Shown here one piece after another: positions 45,788-54,477 of a stretch of 64,000 bases of DNA. The stretch is from Gloeothece verrucosa PCC 7822 (GTDB lineage Bacteria > Cyanobacteriota > Cyanobacteriia > Cyanobacteriales > Microcystaceae). The stretch spans positions 3,718,300-3,782,299 of the forward strand of contig NC_014501.1 in NCBI RefSeq assembly GCF_000147335.1, given 5' to 3'. The notes beneath the pieces were generated by a model that saw only the letters and a program-made list of their open reading frames with translations, was not told the DNA's origin and made no database searches. A program made the position numbers and the translations under genes. Position 1 is the first letter of the stretch; every line of letters begins with the position of its first letter.

Positions 45788-46807
45788 ATGAGCATAGCTA
45801 AAGGAACTGAAAATATTGTCAATCCGCTTCAAGAAAGTGCGCTTAACAAAAAAGGTCTCTGTGATTATGTTATTAATATAGCATCAGGATGCTTACACGG
45901 ATGCACTTTTTGCTACGTCCCATCTACACCAGCTATTAGAACTAGACAGAAACAATTACAATCTCAAGGAGTAAGCGATCCTCAACAAGACTGGGGCAAA
46001 TATCTATTTGTTCGTGAAGAAGTTCCTGAAAAGCTTGAAGAAATTCTGAGTCGAAAAAAATCATGGCGAACAACTGAAGCAGGTAAAGGAGTTACTCTAC
46101 TTTGTTCAGGAACCGATCCTTATCAAAATCAAGCCACCGCATCTGTAACTCGTCAAACCGTTAAAGTTTTACTTAAATATAACAAAAGAGTAAGAATCTT
46201 AACTCGTGGTTTGTTATGGGTTAATGACCTTGATATACTTCGACATCCTAATGTGACTGTAGGTATGAGTCTTCCAAATTTAGAGGATAGCTTCAGTCGC
46301 CAAATAGAACCCCAAGCACCGCCTCCTAGTGAGCGTTACAAAGCTCTTGAAAAAGGGTTTAAAGCCGAGTGTCGTCTTTATATTGCAGCAGCACCAACCC
46401 CTCCTTATATGGAACGTGAACATTTTAAAAAACATTTAGATGAACTGATGAAACTTGATCCAGAAGTGATATTTTGGGAACCTATTAATGCTCGTGGTAC
46501 TAATGGAAAACGAATGTTAGCAGCCGGGTTAGATTTTACTAAATCTGTCATGAGTAAAAATTCATGGGCTGAATATTTTGTAAGGCAATGGGAAGCTATT
46601 GAAGAAGCGGCTGATGAGATTGGATGTAAAGAACGCTTACATATTTGGCCAGATAAAGAACTAAAAGGATATGTAGACCTGAAAAAATTAGAATTTTGGT
46701 GGTCAAGGCCAACTGTAGAAAAATGGGAAAATAAAACAAAAATAAAAGAGAGTTTTTTAGGTTTAGAGGAACCAGTCAAAAAACAAACATTATTAAATTC
46801 CCTATAA
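45788..46807 (+). CDS. Radical-SAM-like SPL family protein with CxxxCxxC
   Basis: At 339 residues this has the cluster motif SGCLHGCTFCYVPST (about 33-47), with three cysteines in C-x3-C-x2-C spacing. TLLCSGTDPYQNQ and RVRILTRGLLWVNDLDILR follow, as in spore-photoproduct-lyase-like radical SAM proteins. The C-terminal half contains RLYIAAAPTPPYMEREHF, and later VIFWEPINARGTNGKRM. It would bind a [4Fe-4S] cluster and SAM. The target is unknown. It has its own 182-base promoter region and is divergent from the TcmP-like gene. Confidence 0.8.
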   Translation: MSIAKGTENIVNPLQESALNKKGLCDYVINIASGCLHGCTFCYVPSTPAIRTRQKQLQSQGVSDPQQDWGKYLFVREEVPEKLEEILSRKKSWRTTEAGKGVTLLCSGTDPYQNQATASVTRQTVKVLLKYNKRVRILTRGLLWVNDLDILRHPNVTVGMSLPNLEDSFSRQIEPQAPPPSERYKALEKGFKAECRLYIAAAPTPPYMEREHFKKHLDELMKLDPEVIFWEPINARGTNGKRMLAAGLDFTKSVMSKNSWAEYFVRQWEAIEEAADEIGCKERLHIWPDKELKGYVDLKKLEFWWSRPTVEKWENKTKIKESFLGLEEPVKKQTLLNSL

Positions 46808-46885
46808 TTTAAAATTTGTAGGGGGCGTTAAAATAATAGCTGTAGGCTCAAATATAATAAAATCAGACTTAACTCATTGATCCTT

Positions 46886-47710
46886 ATGAATCAAGCCATA
46901 GAATCTTTTCAACTTCCTCCACCCTTCCCCGATCATACTCAACTCCCCGACTCGGATGGCACTTTTGTGAAAAACTTTCAAGAACATCCTCAAAGTATTC
47001 TCCTAACTGACTCCATCGGCCCAGTTTTAGAACAAATACACCCAGATGGACAATATGTCATCGGACAAGACTGCGGCATCTATTGGCGAGAAACTGACCC
47101 CCCTGAAAAAGGCGCAGAAGCACCGGATTGGTTTTATGTGGGTAATGTTCCTCCTAACCTCGATGGTGAGATCCGCCGGTCTTATGTACTCTGGCGGGAA
47201 TTTATCACCCCTTTAATTGTTTTAGAATTTGCCAGTGGGGATGGAAGCGAAGAAAAAGATACAACCCCTTTATCTCGCACCGAACCCGGCAAAAAACCGG
47301 GTAAATTATGGGTATATGAACGCATTATGCGAATTCCCTATTATGGAATTTATGTGATTAAAACCGGTCAGTTAGAAGTTTATAACTTGATCAACGGGTT
47401 TTATCGTCCTCTCGAAGTCAATGAACGGGACCATTATCCCATTGATCCATTAGGGATAGAATTAGGATTATGGCAGGGAAATTATCAAAATCAATCCCTG
47501 TTATGGTTACGGTGGTGGGATAATAGAGGCAATCTCTTATTAATTGGTGATGAACGGGCCGAACAAGAACACCAACGAGTCCAACAGCTAGAACAGGCCC
47601 AAATGGAAGCTATCCCCCGTTTACACCAGATGGGTTTGACTGTAGAACAAATTGCTGAAGCGTTAAGCTTACCAGTTCAGCAAGTTAGAGAAATTCTCAA
47701 AGTTAACTAA
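46886..47710 (+). CDS. Uma2 (DUF820) family protein with C-terminal HTH-like tail
   Basis: The ATG used gives 274 residues; a TTG three codons earlier is possible. The Uma2 core reads APDWFYVGNVPPNLDGEIRR, TPLIVLEFASGDGSEEKDTT and KLWVYERIMRIPYYGIYV. The tail EQIAEALSLPVQQVREILK looks like a small helix-turn-helix. This longer subtype is common in cyanobacteria. Function is unknown. It converges with, and overlaps by eight bases, another Uma2 gene. Confidence 0.82.
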   Translation: MNQAIESFQLPPPFPDHTQLPDSDGTFVKNFQEHPQSILLTDSIGPVLEQIHPDGQYVIGQDCGIYWRETDPPEKGAEAPDWFYVGNVPPNLDGEIRRSYVLWREFITPLIVLEFASGDGSEEKDTTPLSRTEPGKKPGKLWVYERIMRIPYYGIYVIKTGQLEVYNLINGFYRPLEVNERDHYPIDPLGIELGLWQGNYQNQSLLWLRWWDNRGNLLLIGDERAEQEHQRVQQLEQAQMEAIPRLHQMGLTVEQIAEALSLPVQQVREILKVN

Positions 47711-48263
47711 CAAAAATTTCTGCAACAGAAATCTCAACATCAGGAAAAGCTAAAGGAGAAATTACCGAACCAACCGTTAAGGTTATCATTTCTTGATAAT
47801 CCCCATCTGATGGACAGCGATAAACTTTTAACTCTTTATTGATAACATCAACGATCCAATAATCCTGTATCCCTTCAGTCGCATAAACTTTCTTTTTAAC
47901 AGAAGTATCAAAAGTTAATGTCGACTTGGAAACTTCTACCAACAAGTCAATATCTTCCCCATAAGGATGATGAGACAAATAAATTACAGGAGGAAGTCGG
48001 ACGAGCGCTATATCTAAGGATAGTTCACTATTCGTTGAAAGAGTGATCGGTTTATTTTCTCTCACTAACGCTCGTCCGGCAAGAGCTAACCTGAGTCTGT
48101 CTGCTAAAGTTTGTCCATAATAACTATGTTCGGTTCCTTCCGGTGGCATTTCAACAATTAAACCATCGACTAATTGGACGTTTCTGTGAGCAAGAACCCC
48201 TGAATCTATGATTTTATGATATTCTTTTACTGAAAAAAGAGCAGTAGCTACTGTTGAGGTCAT
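47703..48263 (-). CDS. Uma2 (DUF820) family nuclease-fold protein
   Basis: At 186 residues this is close to the minimal Uma2 length. Blocks are the N-terminal FSVKEYHKIIDSGVL, then the middle SLDIALVRLPPVIYL and DIDLLVEVSKSTLTFD, then DYWIVDVINKELKVYR. The acidic residues in ELSLDIAL and LLVEVSKST are the likely metal ligands of the PD-(D/E)xK-like fold. The gene overlaps the preceding Uma2 gene at their 3' ends, giving a convergent pair of paralogous but distinct subtypes. Confidence 0.85.
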   Translation of the reverse strand: MTSTVATALFSVKEYHKIIDSGVLAHRNVQLVDGLIVEMPPEGTEHSYYGQTLADRLRLALAGRALVRENKPITLSTNSELSLDIALVRLPPVIYLSHHPYGEDIDLLVEVSKSTLTFDTSVKKKVYATEGIQDYWIVDVINKELKVYRCPSDGDYQEMITLTVGSVISPLAFPDVEISVAEIFVS

Positions 48264-48407
48264 AAAAAAGCTTTTTTCTTCTTTTTTTTAATTATAGGTT
48301 AGATAAAAGCGATCGCCATCTTCTAGGGACTACGCCGCAATAACACACCCTACAAGACAAGCCGCAAAAATGTCACAATAATTAACAGAACCGATCCCAT
48401 TCCGAAC

Positions 48408-48524
48408 ATGAACCATGACCTCGTTCCCTTTTTAGCCGGTGTCGCCTTGCTCATCGTTTACCTGATCTTTTCGGCCCTCACAGAAATGGGCACTAAATGG
48501 CCTTGGAACAAATCACAAAAATAA
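48408..48524 (+). CDS. 38-residue single-helix membrane protein (candidate)
   Basis: The frame opens MNHDLVPFLAGVALLIVYLI and continues with FSALTEMG before a basic, tryptophan-containing tail ending in SQK. That is one membrane helix flanked by an acidic start and a positive end, like the many small subunits of photosynthetic complexes. It overlaps the start of the Rieske gene by 28 bases in another frame. No Shine-Dalgarno site precedes it. I do not recognise it as a named subunit. Hydrophobic composition could arise by chance, so confidence is moderate. Confidence 0.5.
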   Translation: MNHDLVPFLAGVALLIVYLIFSALTEMGTKWPWNKSQK

Positions 48525-49945
48525 CCCCTATGACATCTACTGAACTCATTGCTTTTAACAAAATCTCACCCACAACATCCTTTAACCAAACTGACGAATT
48601 AAGCGCCGGCGGTTTAGACCCCACTCGCTTCGACCCCCAAGAAGCTTGGTATCCTATCCACTACGTTAAAGACCTAGATAAGACTAAACCGACCTCCTTT
48701 ACCCTCCTAGACCGAAAATTAGTCATCTGGTGGGATAAAAACGCTGACCAGTGGCGCGTATTTGATGATCAATGTCCCCACCGTTTGGCCCTATTATCAG
48801 AAGGGCGAATTAATGAAGAGGGTTTGATAGAATGCCCTTATCATGGTTGGACTTTCTCGGGTTCGGGTAAATGTGAATTTATCCCCCAACAACCCCAAGG
48901 AACCAAAGCAGAAGACTCTAAAAGAGCTTGTGTCAATTCGTTACCGGTTAGCGTCTGTCAGGGGTTACTCTTTACCTATCCCGGCAACCCAGAAAACGCC
49001 CCAAAAGTTCGAGTTCCTATCATTGAACCCTTAGAAGATAATTCTGGTGAGTGGGTTTGTATAGACACTTTTAGAGACCTTCCTTATGATGCTCTAACCG
49101 TGTTAGAAAATGTCCTTGACTCTAGCCATGTCCCCTATACCCATCATGGTACAGTGGGTAATCGGCAAAATGCCGCACCAGTTGAATTAGAAATAGTAAA
49201 ATCAGGACGAGAGGGGTTTATTGGCGCTTGGGAAGAGGGACCCCGAAAAGGAACCCTCGGGCGGCAAGATACCATTTTTATTGCCCCGAATTTCATGTAT
49301 CATGACCTTACTTCTAAACAGTTTGGTCGTACTTTAACCGTTGTTTATGCCACTCCCATTAGTAAAGGAAAATGTCGTTTATTTGCCCGTTTTCCCTTTA
49401 AGTTTGCCGCTAAACTGCCTGGGCTATTCATTAACCTTACCCCTCGCTGGTATTCTCACACCAATCAGAATACAATTTTAGAAGATGACCAAATTTTTCT
49501 GCATTACCAAGAACGTTTTTTAGAACAAGCAGGAGGAAGCCAAAAGTTTAATAAAGCCTTCTATTTGCCCACAAAAGCAGACACCTATGTTAGCGCTTTG
49601 CGTCAATGGGTCAATCAATATCAGGCCGAACCTTTTAAAGAGCAAACATTAGCGCCACCTTTGTCAAAAGAAGAGTTACTTGATCGTTATCACTCTCACA
49701 CCGTTAATTGTGCGAGTTGTTCGGCGGCATTAGCCAATATTCAACGCTCTAGAATGGTAGTAGGTATATTAGCCGCTCTCGCTATTATCCTCGCCCCTCT
49801 GTTGGCCGTTTCCTTAGACTCCTTATTAGCGGTTTCCCTAGCAACAGGAATTAGTCTCATAAGCGGCGCAACTTGGCTCGGTTTAGGACAACTAGAACAA
49901 CGATTTTTTAAAGGTTCTTCTCTCCCCTCTAGAAATCACCCATAA
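48497..49945 (+). CDS. Rieske oxygenase, pheophorbide a oxygenase type
   Basis: At 482 residues this carries a Rieske centre with CPHR (Cys93, His95) and CPYHGW (Cys113, His116). A mononuclear iron site follows in NVLDSSHVPYTHHG (about 205-218). A C-terminal CxxC (Cys405, Cys408) precedes two membrane helices. This domain order is that of PaO/Tic55/PTC52 proteins, which oxidise chlorophyll derivatives or take part in redox regulation; the exact substrate is open. An ATG at codon 12 is an alternative start. It may be coupled to the overlapping small ORF. Confidence 0.9.
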   Translation: MALEQITKITPMTSTELIAFNKISPTTSFNQTDELSAGGLDPTRFDPQEAWYPIHYVKDLDKTKPTSFTLLDRKLVIWWDKNADQWRVFDDQCPHRLALLSEGRINEEGLIECPYHGWTFSGSGKCEFIPQQPQGTKAEDSKRACVNSLPVSVCQGLLFTYPGNPENAPKVRVPIIEPLEDNSGEWVCIDTFRDLPYDALTVLENVLDSSHVPYTHHGTVGNRQNAAPVELEIVKSGREGFIGAWEEGPRKGTLGRQDTIFIAPNFMYHDLTSKQFGRTLTVVYATPISKGKCRLFARFPFKFAAKLPGLFINLTPRWYSHTNQNTILEDDQIFLHYQERFLEQAGGSQKFNKAFYLPTKADTYVSALRQWVNQYQAEPFKEQTLAPPLSKEELLDRYHSHTVNCASCSAALANIQRSRMVVGILAALAIILAPLLAVSLDSLLAVSLATGISLISGATWLGLGQLEQRFFKGSSLPSRNHP

Positions 49946-49973
49946 CTCGGGAGTAAAGAGTAGGAGAAACCAC

Positions 49974-50014
49974 TATAACTAATAACTAATGACCAACGAC
50001 TAATGACTAATAAC
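49974..50014. repeat. Heptamer repeat tract before the two-component gene
   Basis: Heptamers of the actaatg/actaata kind fill most of the 71-base gap between the Rieske gene and the response-regulator gene. It ends only a few bases before the latter's ATG, so it forms the immediate leader of that gene. Confidence 0.75.
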
Positions 50015-50016
50015 TG

Positions 50017-51156
50017 ATGGATAAAGGAAATATCCTTGTGGTTGATGATACCCCTGATAATGTGCGGCTTTTGGCCACCATGCTGTCAGAAAAAGGGTAC
50101 AAAGTACGTAAAGCCCTTAACGGACAAATAGCCATAAATACGGTACAAACCGTACCGCCAGACCTGATTTTACTGGATATTAATATGCCGGGAATGAATG
50201 GCTATCAAGTCTGTCAAGCCCTTAAATCTGATGAAAAAACCCAGGATATTCCTGTTATCTTTATTAGTGCCCTTGATGATGTTTTAGATAAAGTAAAAGC
50301 GTTTAAAGTGGGAGGAGTCGATTATATTACTAAACCGTTTCAAGGAGAGGAAATTCTTGTACGAGTGGAAAATCAGCTTACTATCTGTCGTCAAAAAAAA
50401 CAGCTTCAACAAGAAATTTTAGACAGACAAAAGGCACAAGAAGCTTTACAAGTTTATCTTCATGCGGTTTCTCATGATTTACGCAACCCAGTTATTGGGA
50501 TGTCGATGATCTTTAATCATTTACTGAAATCGAGTTTAAAAACGCCTGACTCGCCAACCATTTCGCTTTCTATTTCGGTGTTAAAACAATTAGCGAATAG
50601 CTGCGATCGTCAATTAGCGTTGATTAATTCTCTGGTTGAAACACAGCAATTTGATATCTGGGGTGTTTCCCTAGAGTGCAAACCGTTATCGCTTTTCCAC
50701 CTCTCCCAACAACTGGCCTTTGAGTGGCAACTTAGACTCGAACAACATCAAGCTACCATAGAAAATAAAATTTCTCCAGATTTACCCCCAGTCAATGCAG
50801 ATAGCAATCAACTCTGGCGAGTCTATGAAAATTTATTGGCTAATGCCCTTAAATATAATACTTCAGGGCTGAAAATTATCCTTAATGCTACGACGGTTGC
50901 ACAACAGACAGATCCCTCTAAAACTATGATTCGTTGTAGCGTTAGGGATGATGGCGTGGGAATGGCGGCCGAAATCGCTCAAGGTCTATTTGAACGCTAC
51001 TATCGAGGGGAACAAGCTAGACGCACAAGCGGCTTAGGATTAGGTTTATATTTATGCCGCCAAATTATTAATGCTCATGGTGGCCAAATTGGAGTCATTA
51101 CTCATCCCAATGATGGGGCAGAATTTTGGTTTACTTTGCCCATTGTTGATCATTAG
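50017..51156 (+). CDS. Hybrid response regulator / histidine kinase
   Basis: The 379-residue protein has a receiver domain first: the acidic pocket VVDD at 8-11, phosphorylated Asp54 in LLDINMPGMNG and Lys106 in TKPF. A short coiled coil (about 125-148) leads to an H-box YLHAVSHDLRNP with His153. The ATPase domain has NLLANALKY, RDDGVGMA and GLGLGLYLC. There is no membrane helix, so it is cytoplasmic. It probably relays a signal from another kinase through Asp54 to its own kinase domain. The output partner is unknown. Confidence 0.92.
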   Translation: MDKGNILVVDDTPDNVRLLATMLSEKGYKVRKALNGQIAINTVQTVPPDLILLDINMPGMNGYQVCQALKSDEKTQDIPVIFISALDDVLDKVKAFKVGGVDYITKPFQGEEILVRVENQLTICRQKKQLQQEILDRQKAQEALQVYLHAVSHDLRNPVIGMSMIFNHLLKSSLKTPDSPTISLSISVLKQLANSCDRQLALINSLVETQQFDIWGVSLECKPLSLFHLSQQLAFEWQLRLEQHQATIENKISPDLPPVNADSNQLWRVYENLLANALKYNTSGLKIILNATTVAQQTDPSKTMIRCSVRDDGVGMAAEIAQGLFERYYRGEQARRTSGLGLGLYLCRQIINAHGGQIGVITHPNDGAEFWFTLPIVDH

Positions 51157-51302
51157 AGATCACCTAGATCTTTGACTCAACTTTCATTTTTATATCATTT
51201 TTATATCATTTATTTTTCATAAAAACACAATTTTTGAAATTAGAAAAAAGTCCTCAAAGGGCTTGTCATCTGTCTAAAGTCGTAGTAATATATAGTCATG
51301 TT

Positions 51303-51449
51303 TGAAGGGGAGTAGCTGCTGACCTAAAAGATCAGCCCACTTGAGTCAACATACTGGCTAATTGCCTGGTTCAAGTGACAAGTCCCAGCACCACAGCAAA
51401 GTCAACATTGCTGCATTGAGGCTAAAAAGACTTGGGAGCAAGACCTTCA
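51303..51449 (+). ncRNA. yybP-ykoY (Mn2+) riboswitch aptamer
   Basis: The RNA starts with a 6-bp P1 (tgaagg 51303-51308 / ccttca 51444-51449) and the conserved GGGGAGTAGCTGC just inside, the aptamer signature of yybP-ykoY RNAs. Two helical arms follow. It stands before a GDT1/UPF0016 gene, the classic partner of this Mn2+-sensing class. Ligand binding would stabilise P1. The match is by pattern recognition, not by a covariance-model run. Confidence 0.85.
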
Positions 51450-51538
51450 CTAAGTTCACGTTCGATGTGAGCTTGGTGAAGTAGTGCGTCTCTCATCAAG
51501 CTCCATCAGGAAAGTCAACACAAAAGATAGGAGCTTGA
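51445..51538 (+). promoter_or_regulatory. Expression platform with mutually exclusive helices
   Basis: Four pairings compete. P1 uses bases 51444-51449. A 15-bp hairpin (51445-51459 with 51467-51481) reuses five of those bases. Its 3' arm (51469-51479) can instead pair with 51493-51503. That segment, the anti-Shine-Dalgarno (51496-51504), can otherwise pair for 9 bp with 51530-51538, which holds the GGAG before the GTG start. Ligand-bound P1 would thus free the ribosome site. Confidence 0.7.
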
Positions 51539-51544
51539 AAGAAA

Positions 51545-52180
51545 GTGTTAACAGCATTTACAGCCGGTTTATTACTCATCACCATTTCCGAATTAGGAGA
51601 TAAAACCTTTTTTATCGCGGTTATCTTATCAATGCGTCATTCCCGTCGATTGGTTTTGAGTGCGGTAATTGCTGCCTTAGCTTCCATGACCTTGCTATCT
51701 GTATTAATGGGTCAGGCAATCTCTTTTCTCCCTAAACATTATATACATTGGGCTGAGATTGCACTATTTCTTGGATTTGGTTTAAAGTTAATCTATGATG
51801 CTAGTCAAATGCCTAGCCAGTCTCAAGGAACAGTCATTAAAGAGGCAGCCGAAGCCGTTGACCAGATTCCCCAAAGCGGCAATAGACTGACTAAACTTTT
51901 AGCACGATATCCTCAGATCGGCATCTGGCTTCAAGCTTTCTCGATGACCTTTTTAGCTGAGTGGGGTGATCGCACCCAAATAAGTACAATTGCATTAGCT
52001 TCATCTTACAATGTGATTGGAGTAACAACCGGAGCCATTTTAGGCCATGGGATTTGTAGTGTGATTGCCGTTATTGGCGGAAAATTGGTAGCCGGACGCA
52101 TATCCGAACGCACGATAACTTTTGTGGGTGGTATTTTATTTCTCATCTTTGGCGTAGTGGCAGGAATTGAAGGAGTTTAA
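51545..52180 (+). CDS. GDT1/UPF0016 family Mn2+ exporter
   Basis: The 211-residue membrane protein has the two signature motifs of the TMEM165/GDT1 family, ELGDKT at 16-21 and EWGDRT about 120 residues later, each in a membrane helix. About six helices are expected. Cyanobacterial members export manganese from the cytosol to the lumen or periplasm. It starts with GTG; GGAG lies 12-15 bases upstream within the switch hairpin. A Mn2+ riboswitch precedes it, so Mn-induced translation is likely. Confidence 0.92.
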   Translation: MLTAFTAGLLLITISELGDKTFFIAVILSMRHSRRLVLSAVIAALASMTLLSVLMGQAISFLPKHYIHWAEIALFLGFGLKLIYDASQMPSQSQGTVIKEAAEAVDQIPQSGNRLTKLLARYPQIGIWLQAFSMTFLAEWGDRTQISTIALASSYNVIGVTTGAILGHGICSVIAVIGGKLVAGRISERTITFVGGILFLIFGVVAGIEGV

Positions 52181-52214
52181 AACCTGTAATAGTAAACAGT
52201 TAACGGTTAAGGGG

Positions 52215-52991
52215 TTAGCTGTTTACCGGAACAATTTGTCCTAACAAAACCACCATTACAGTCACCATTAAAGCAATGCCATCACGTTTTCTGTAAGGCG
52301 GCAATTTTTCAGCCGGAGGGAAACCCGAATAACCTCGGGATAACATTGCTTGATAAATACGCTCCCCTCGTTCGTAAGTACGGATAAATAAAGAACCAAT
52401 CATATTACCCACAAGGCGACGAGTTGCCCATTTATTCACCATTAAATTTCGAGACAGTGCCGCACGCCGCATGGTATTAAATTCTTCGGTTAATACCTTA
52501 AGGTAGCGATACATAGAAGCCATAATAGCCACCAATAACGGCGGTGTTCGTAACGCTAATAAAGCCTGAAATAAAGAAGGAATAGAAGTGGTTAAAGTGA
52601 GGACATTAAGCATCAACAAACAGAGAAACACTTTTAGAGTAACACTCCCTAAAACCATTAACCCTATATGAGTAATTTTAATCAACCCCCATGACCAAAC
52701 GACCTCACCTTCAGGACGAAACAAGGTTCCCAATAATACCACTCCCACAAAAGCAAACTCTACCCCAACCCGAGACAATAACTGAGTCAGGGAAATACGA
52801 GAGAGTAAGATGACAAAAAGAACACCCAGTCCATAGACTCCCCAGGTTTTCCAATGTCCATTAGGAGTCAAAGCAATGGCAAAGACGCTAATAATCGTAC
52901 ATAATAAACGAGTCTGTGGAGTTAAAGAATGCCATAACGTGTAAGTTTTAGTTTTAGACTGCCGTCTAAACCCATGAATATGCAAAAGCAT
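52215..52991 (-). CDS. cbiQ: ECF transporter T component CbiQ
   Basis: At 258 residues this is the membrane coupling subunit of an energy-coupling-factor transporter for nickel or cobalt. The N-terminal half is strongly hydrophobic (RLLCTIISVFAIALTPNGHW, then ILLSRISLTQLLSRVG). The helix with MRRAALSRNL is followed by TYERGERIYQAMLSRGYSG, the Ala-Arg-Gly type coupling motif that contacts the ATPase. It lies 3 bases after the PDGLE gene in the cbiM-PDGLE-cbiQ operon. Confidence 0.92.
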   Translation of the reverse strand: MLLHIHGFRRQSKTKTYTLWHSLTPQTRLLCTIISVFAIALTPNGHWKTWGVYGLGVLFVILLSRISLTQLLSRVGVEFAFVGVVLLGTLFRPEGEVVWSWGLIKITHIGLMVLGSVTLKVFLCLLMLNVLTLTTSIPSLFQALLALRTPPLLVAIMASMYRYLKVLTEEFNTMRRAALSRNLMVNKWATRRLVGNMIGSLFIRTYERGERIYQAMLSRGYSGFPPAEKLPPYRKRDGIALMVTVMVVLLGQIVPVNS

Positions 52992-52994
52992 AAA

Positions 52995-53354
52995 TTACTC
53001 AGAACGATTAGAATCAGATGAATGATCAAGGGTAGAACGACGAACCAGAAGCTTACCCACTCCCCAAGCTATGCCAAAAGTGGCTAAAGTCCCTATTAAA
53101 CCCGCTAAAGGCGTGGCGACTGTTTTGGGTACCCCTCTAACGGCATATTCTTCAAATAGACCATAGAACGGTAATTTTTTCGCTGGGGTATCTTCGGCCG
53201 CTTTATGGTCAAATTTCAAATCTTGGGATACTCGATCGAGTCCATCAGGATCAGGACTAGCAAAAGGCGATAAAAACATAGCGATGATTAAAGCAATGCC
53301 TAAGCCGCTTACCATAAATAAACGATTTCGTTTGAGCAAAGGATGATGATTCAT
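52995..53354 (-). CDS. PDGLE-domain accessory protein (CbiN-like)
   Basis: The 119-residue protein has a membrane helix near the N-terminus (SGLGIALIIAMFLSPFA), then the name-giving SPDPDGLDRVSQDL at about 33-46. A second helix follows at about 80-105 (ATPLAGLIGTLATFGIAWGV). Proteins of this type replace or extend CbiN in metal ECF systems and help the S component bind its ion. It lies 4 bases after cbiM and 3 before cbiQ, so all three are one operon. Confidence 0.88.
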   Translation of the reverse strand: MNHHPLLKRNRLFMVSGLGIALIIAMFLSPFASPDPDGLDRVSQDLKFDHKAAEDTPAKKLPFYGLFEEYAVRGVPKTVATPLAGLIGTLATFGIAWGVGKLLVRRSTLDHSSDSNRSE

Positions 53355-53358
53355 GTTC

Positions 53359-54084
53359 TTAGACCTTTTCTCGATCAGTTAAAATACTTTCAGCTTGCGG
53401 ACGTGGAGGGTCATAAAGCAAATCAGGACGAGATCGCCAAACATAATTCACCGCAATGACCGTAATAATGGCCTCACCGACCCCAATTAAAACGTGCCAA
53501 GATAACATCGATACTATAGCTACCATTAAGGGGACTGTTCCAGATAAGGCTAATTCGAGCGAGGCTAAAAAAGCTGCCACCACCACACTTAACCAAGCCA
53601 CTACTGCCACTGAAATTAACATTGCTCGCTCACTATTACGGCCTATAGTGAGGCGAATAGCTTTATAGAGATAATAGCCGCCGAATGTCCCGATCAATCC
53701 CATATTAAAAATATTGGCTCCTAACACCGTCAAGCCGCCATCTTGAAAGAAAGTCCCTTGAACAATAAACACCACTGCCATGACTAAACTTCCCGCCCAA
53801 GGACCTAATAAAACCCCTGCCAGAGTTCCTCCGAGCAAATGACCAGATGTCCCCCCAGGAATCGGAAAATTAATCATTTGAGCGGCAAAAATAAAGGCAG
53901 CACAAACTCCCATCAAAGGAACGGCGCGTTCTTGATAATGAGCTTGCACCCGCTTGAGTGCTATGGTGATCAAAACTAATGTGGCTATCCAGGTAAACAA
54001 GCTCACCGGTAGGCTTAAAAAGCCATCCGGAATGTGCATAGCTAAATAAAACGTACCTGGACAAAGTTGGGATAATGGGAACAT
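53359..54084 (-). CDS. cbiM: ECF metal transporter S component CbiM
   Basis: The 241-residue protein binds Ni2+ or Co2+ through its N-terminal Met-His. That sequence, MHIPDGFLSL, begins at codon 16. An upstream ATG with AGGAA at about -9 adds MFPLSQLCPGTFYLA, a possible short leader cleaved before the Met-His. If the inner ATG (ending at 54039) is used, no leader exists. The helices hold AAQMINFPIPGGTSGHLLGG with the metal-ligand histidine, and GVLLGPWAGSLVMAVVFIVQ. It opens the cbiM-PDGLE-cbiQ operon. Confidence 0.92.
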   Translation of the reverse strand: MFPLSQLCPGTFYLAMHIPDGFLSLPVSLFTWIATLVLITIALKRVQAHYQERAVPLMGVCAAFIFAAQMINFPIPGGTSGHLLGGTLAGVLLGPWAGSLVMAVVFIVQGTFFQDGGLTVLGANIFNMGLIGTFGGYYLYKAIRLTIGRNSERAMLISVAVVAWLSVVVAAFLASLELALSGTVPLMVAIVSMLSWHVLIGVGEAIITVIAVNYVWRSRPDLLYDPPRPQAESILTDREKV

Positions 54085-54477
54085 GAGACATTCCTGCTCT
54101 ACAGTTTTATTTTTCAGTATCCTTGCCTAATATAAGATTTTTCAATCCCCCTACAGGGTATCTTCACAGGATCTTAAGTTTTGTTACATATTTTCTTGTC
54201 ATCATTAACAATAGATAGTCATTAATAATTAGTGATTAGTCAATAGTCATTAGCCATCAGTCTTTAGAGAGGAGTTATCGCCTACATAAAACGGCCATAG
54301 AAAAATCATTGCTGTCACGGGCGTTTTCATCTTTGAGACTTTCCTAAGCACTCCTTGGATTGGTATAACAGTGAACAGTAAAAGTTATCAATTCACCACT
54401 GACTAATGACTCATGACCCATGACTAATAACTAATAACTATTGACTAATAACTATTGACTCAAATCATCATTCTAAG
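54085..54477. other. Divergent gap between cbiM and cbiO
   Basis: It holds heptamer tracts at about 54226-54263 and 54399-54460, the second of these ending 17 bases before cbiO. No cobalamin riboswitch and no clear palindrome of the NikR type was seen, so metal control of the two halves is not explained by the sequence. Confidence 0.6.

Noticed and set aside
48392..48408. Short stretch CCGATCCCATTCCGAAC resembles a conserved piece of 5S rRNA
   Set aside because: Only about 17 bases match. The flanks do not continue as 5S rRNA, and a small ORF begins here. It is probably a chance match or a tiny relic.
54085..54477. Possible cobalamin riboswitch before the ECF transporter genes
   Set aside because: No B12-box-like sequence (GCCACTG) was seen on either strand; the gap is filled by heptamer repeats and AT-rich DNA.
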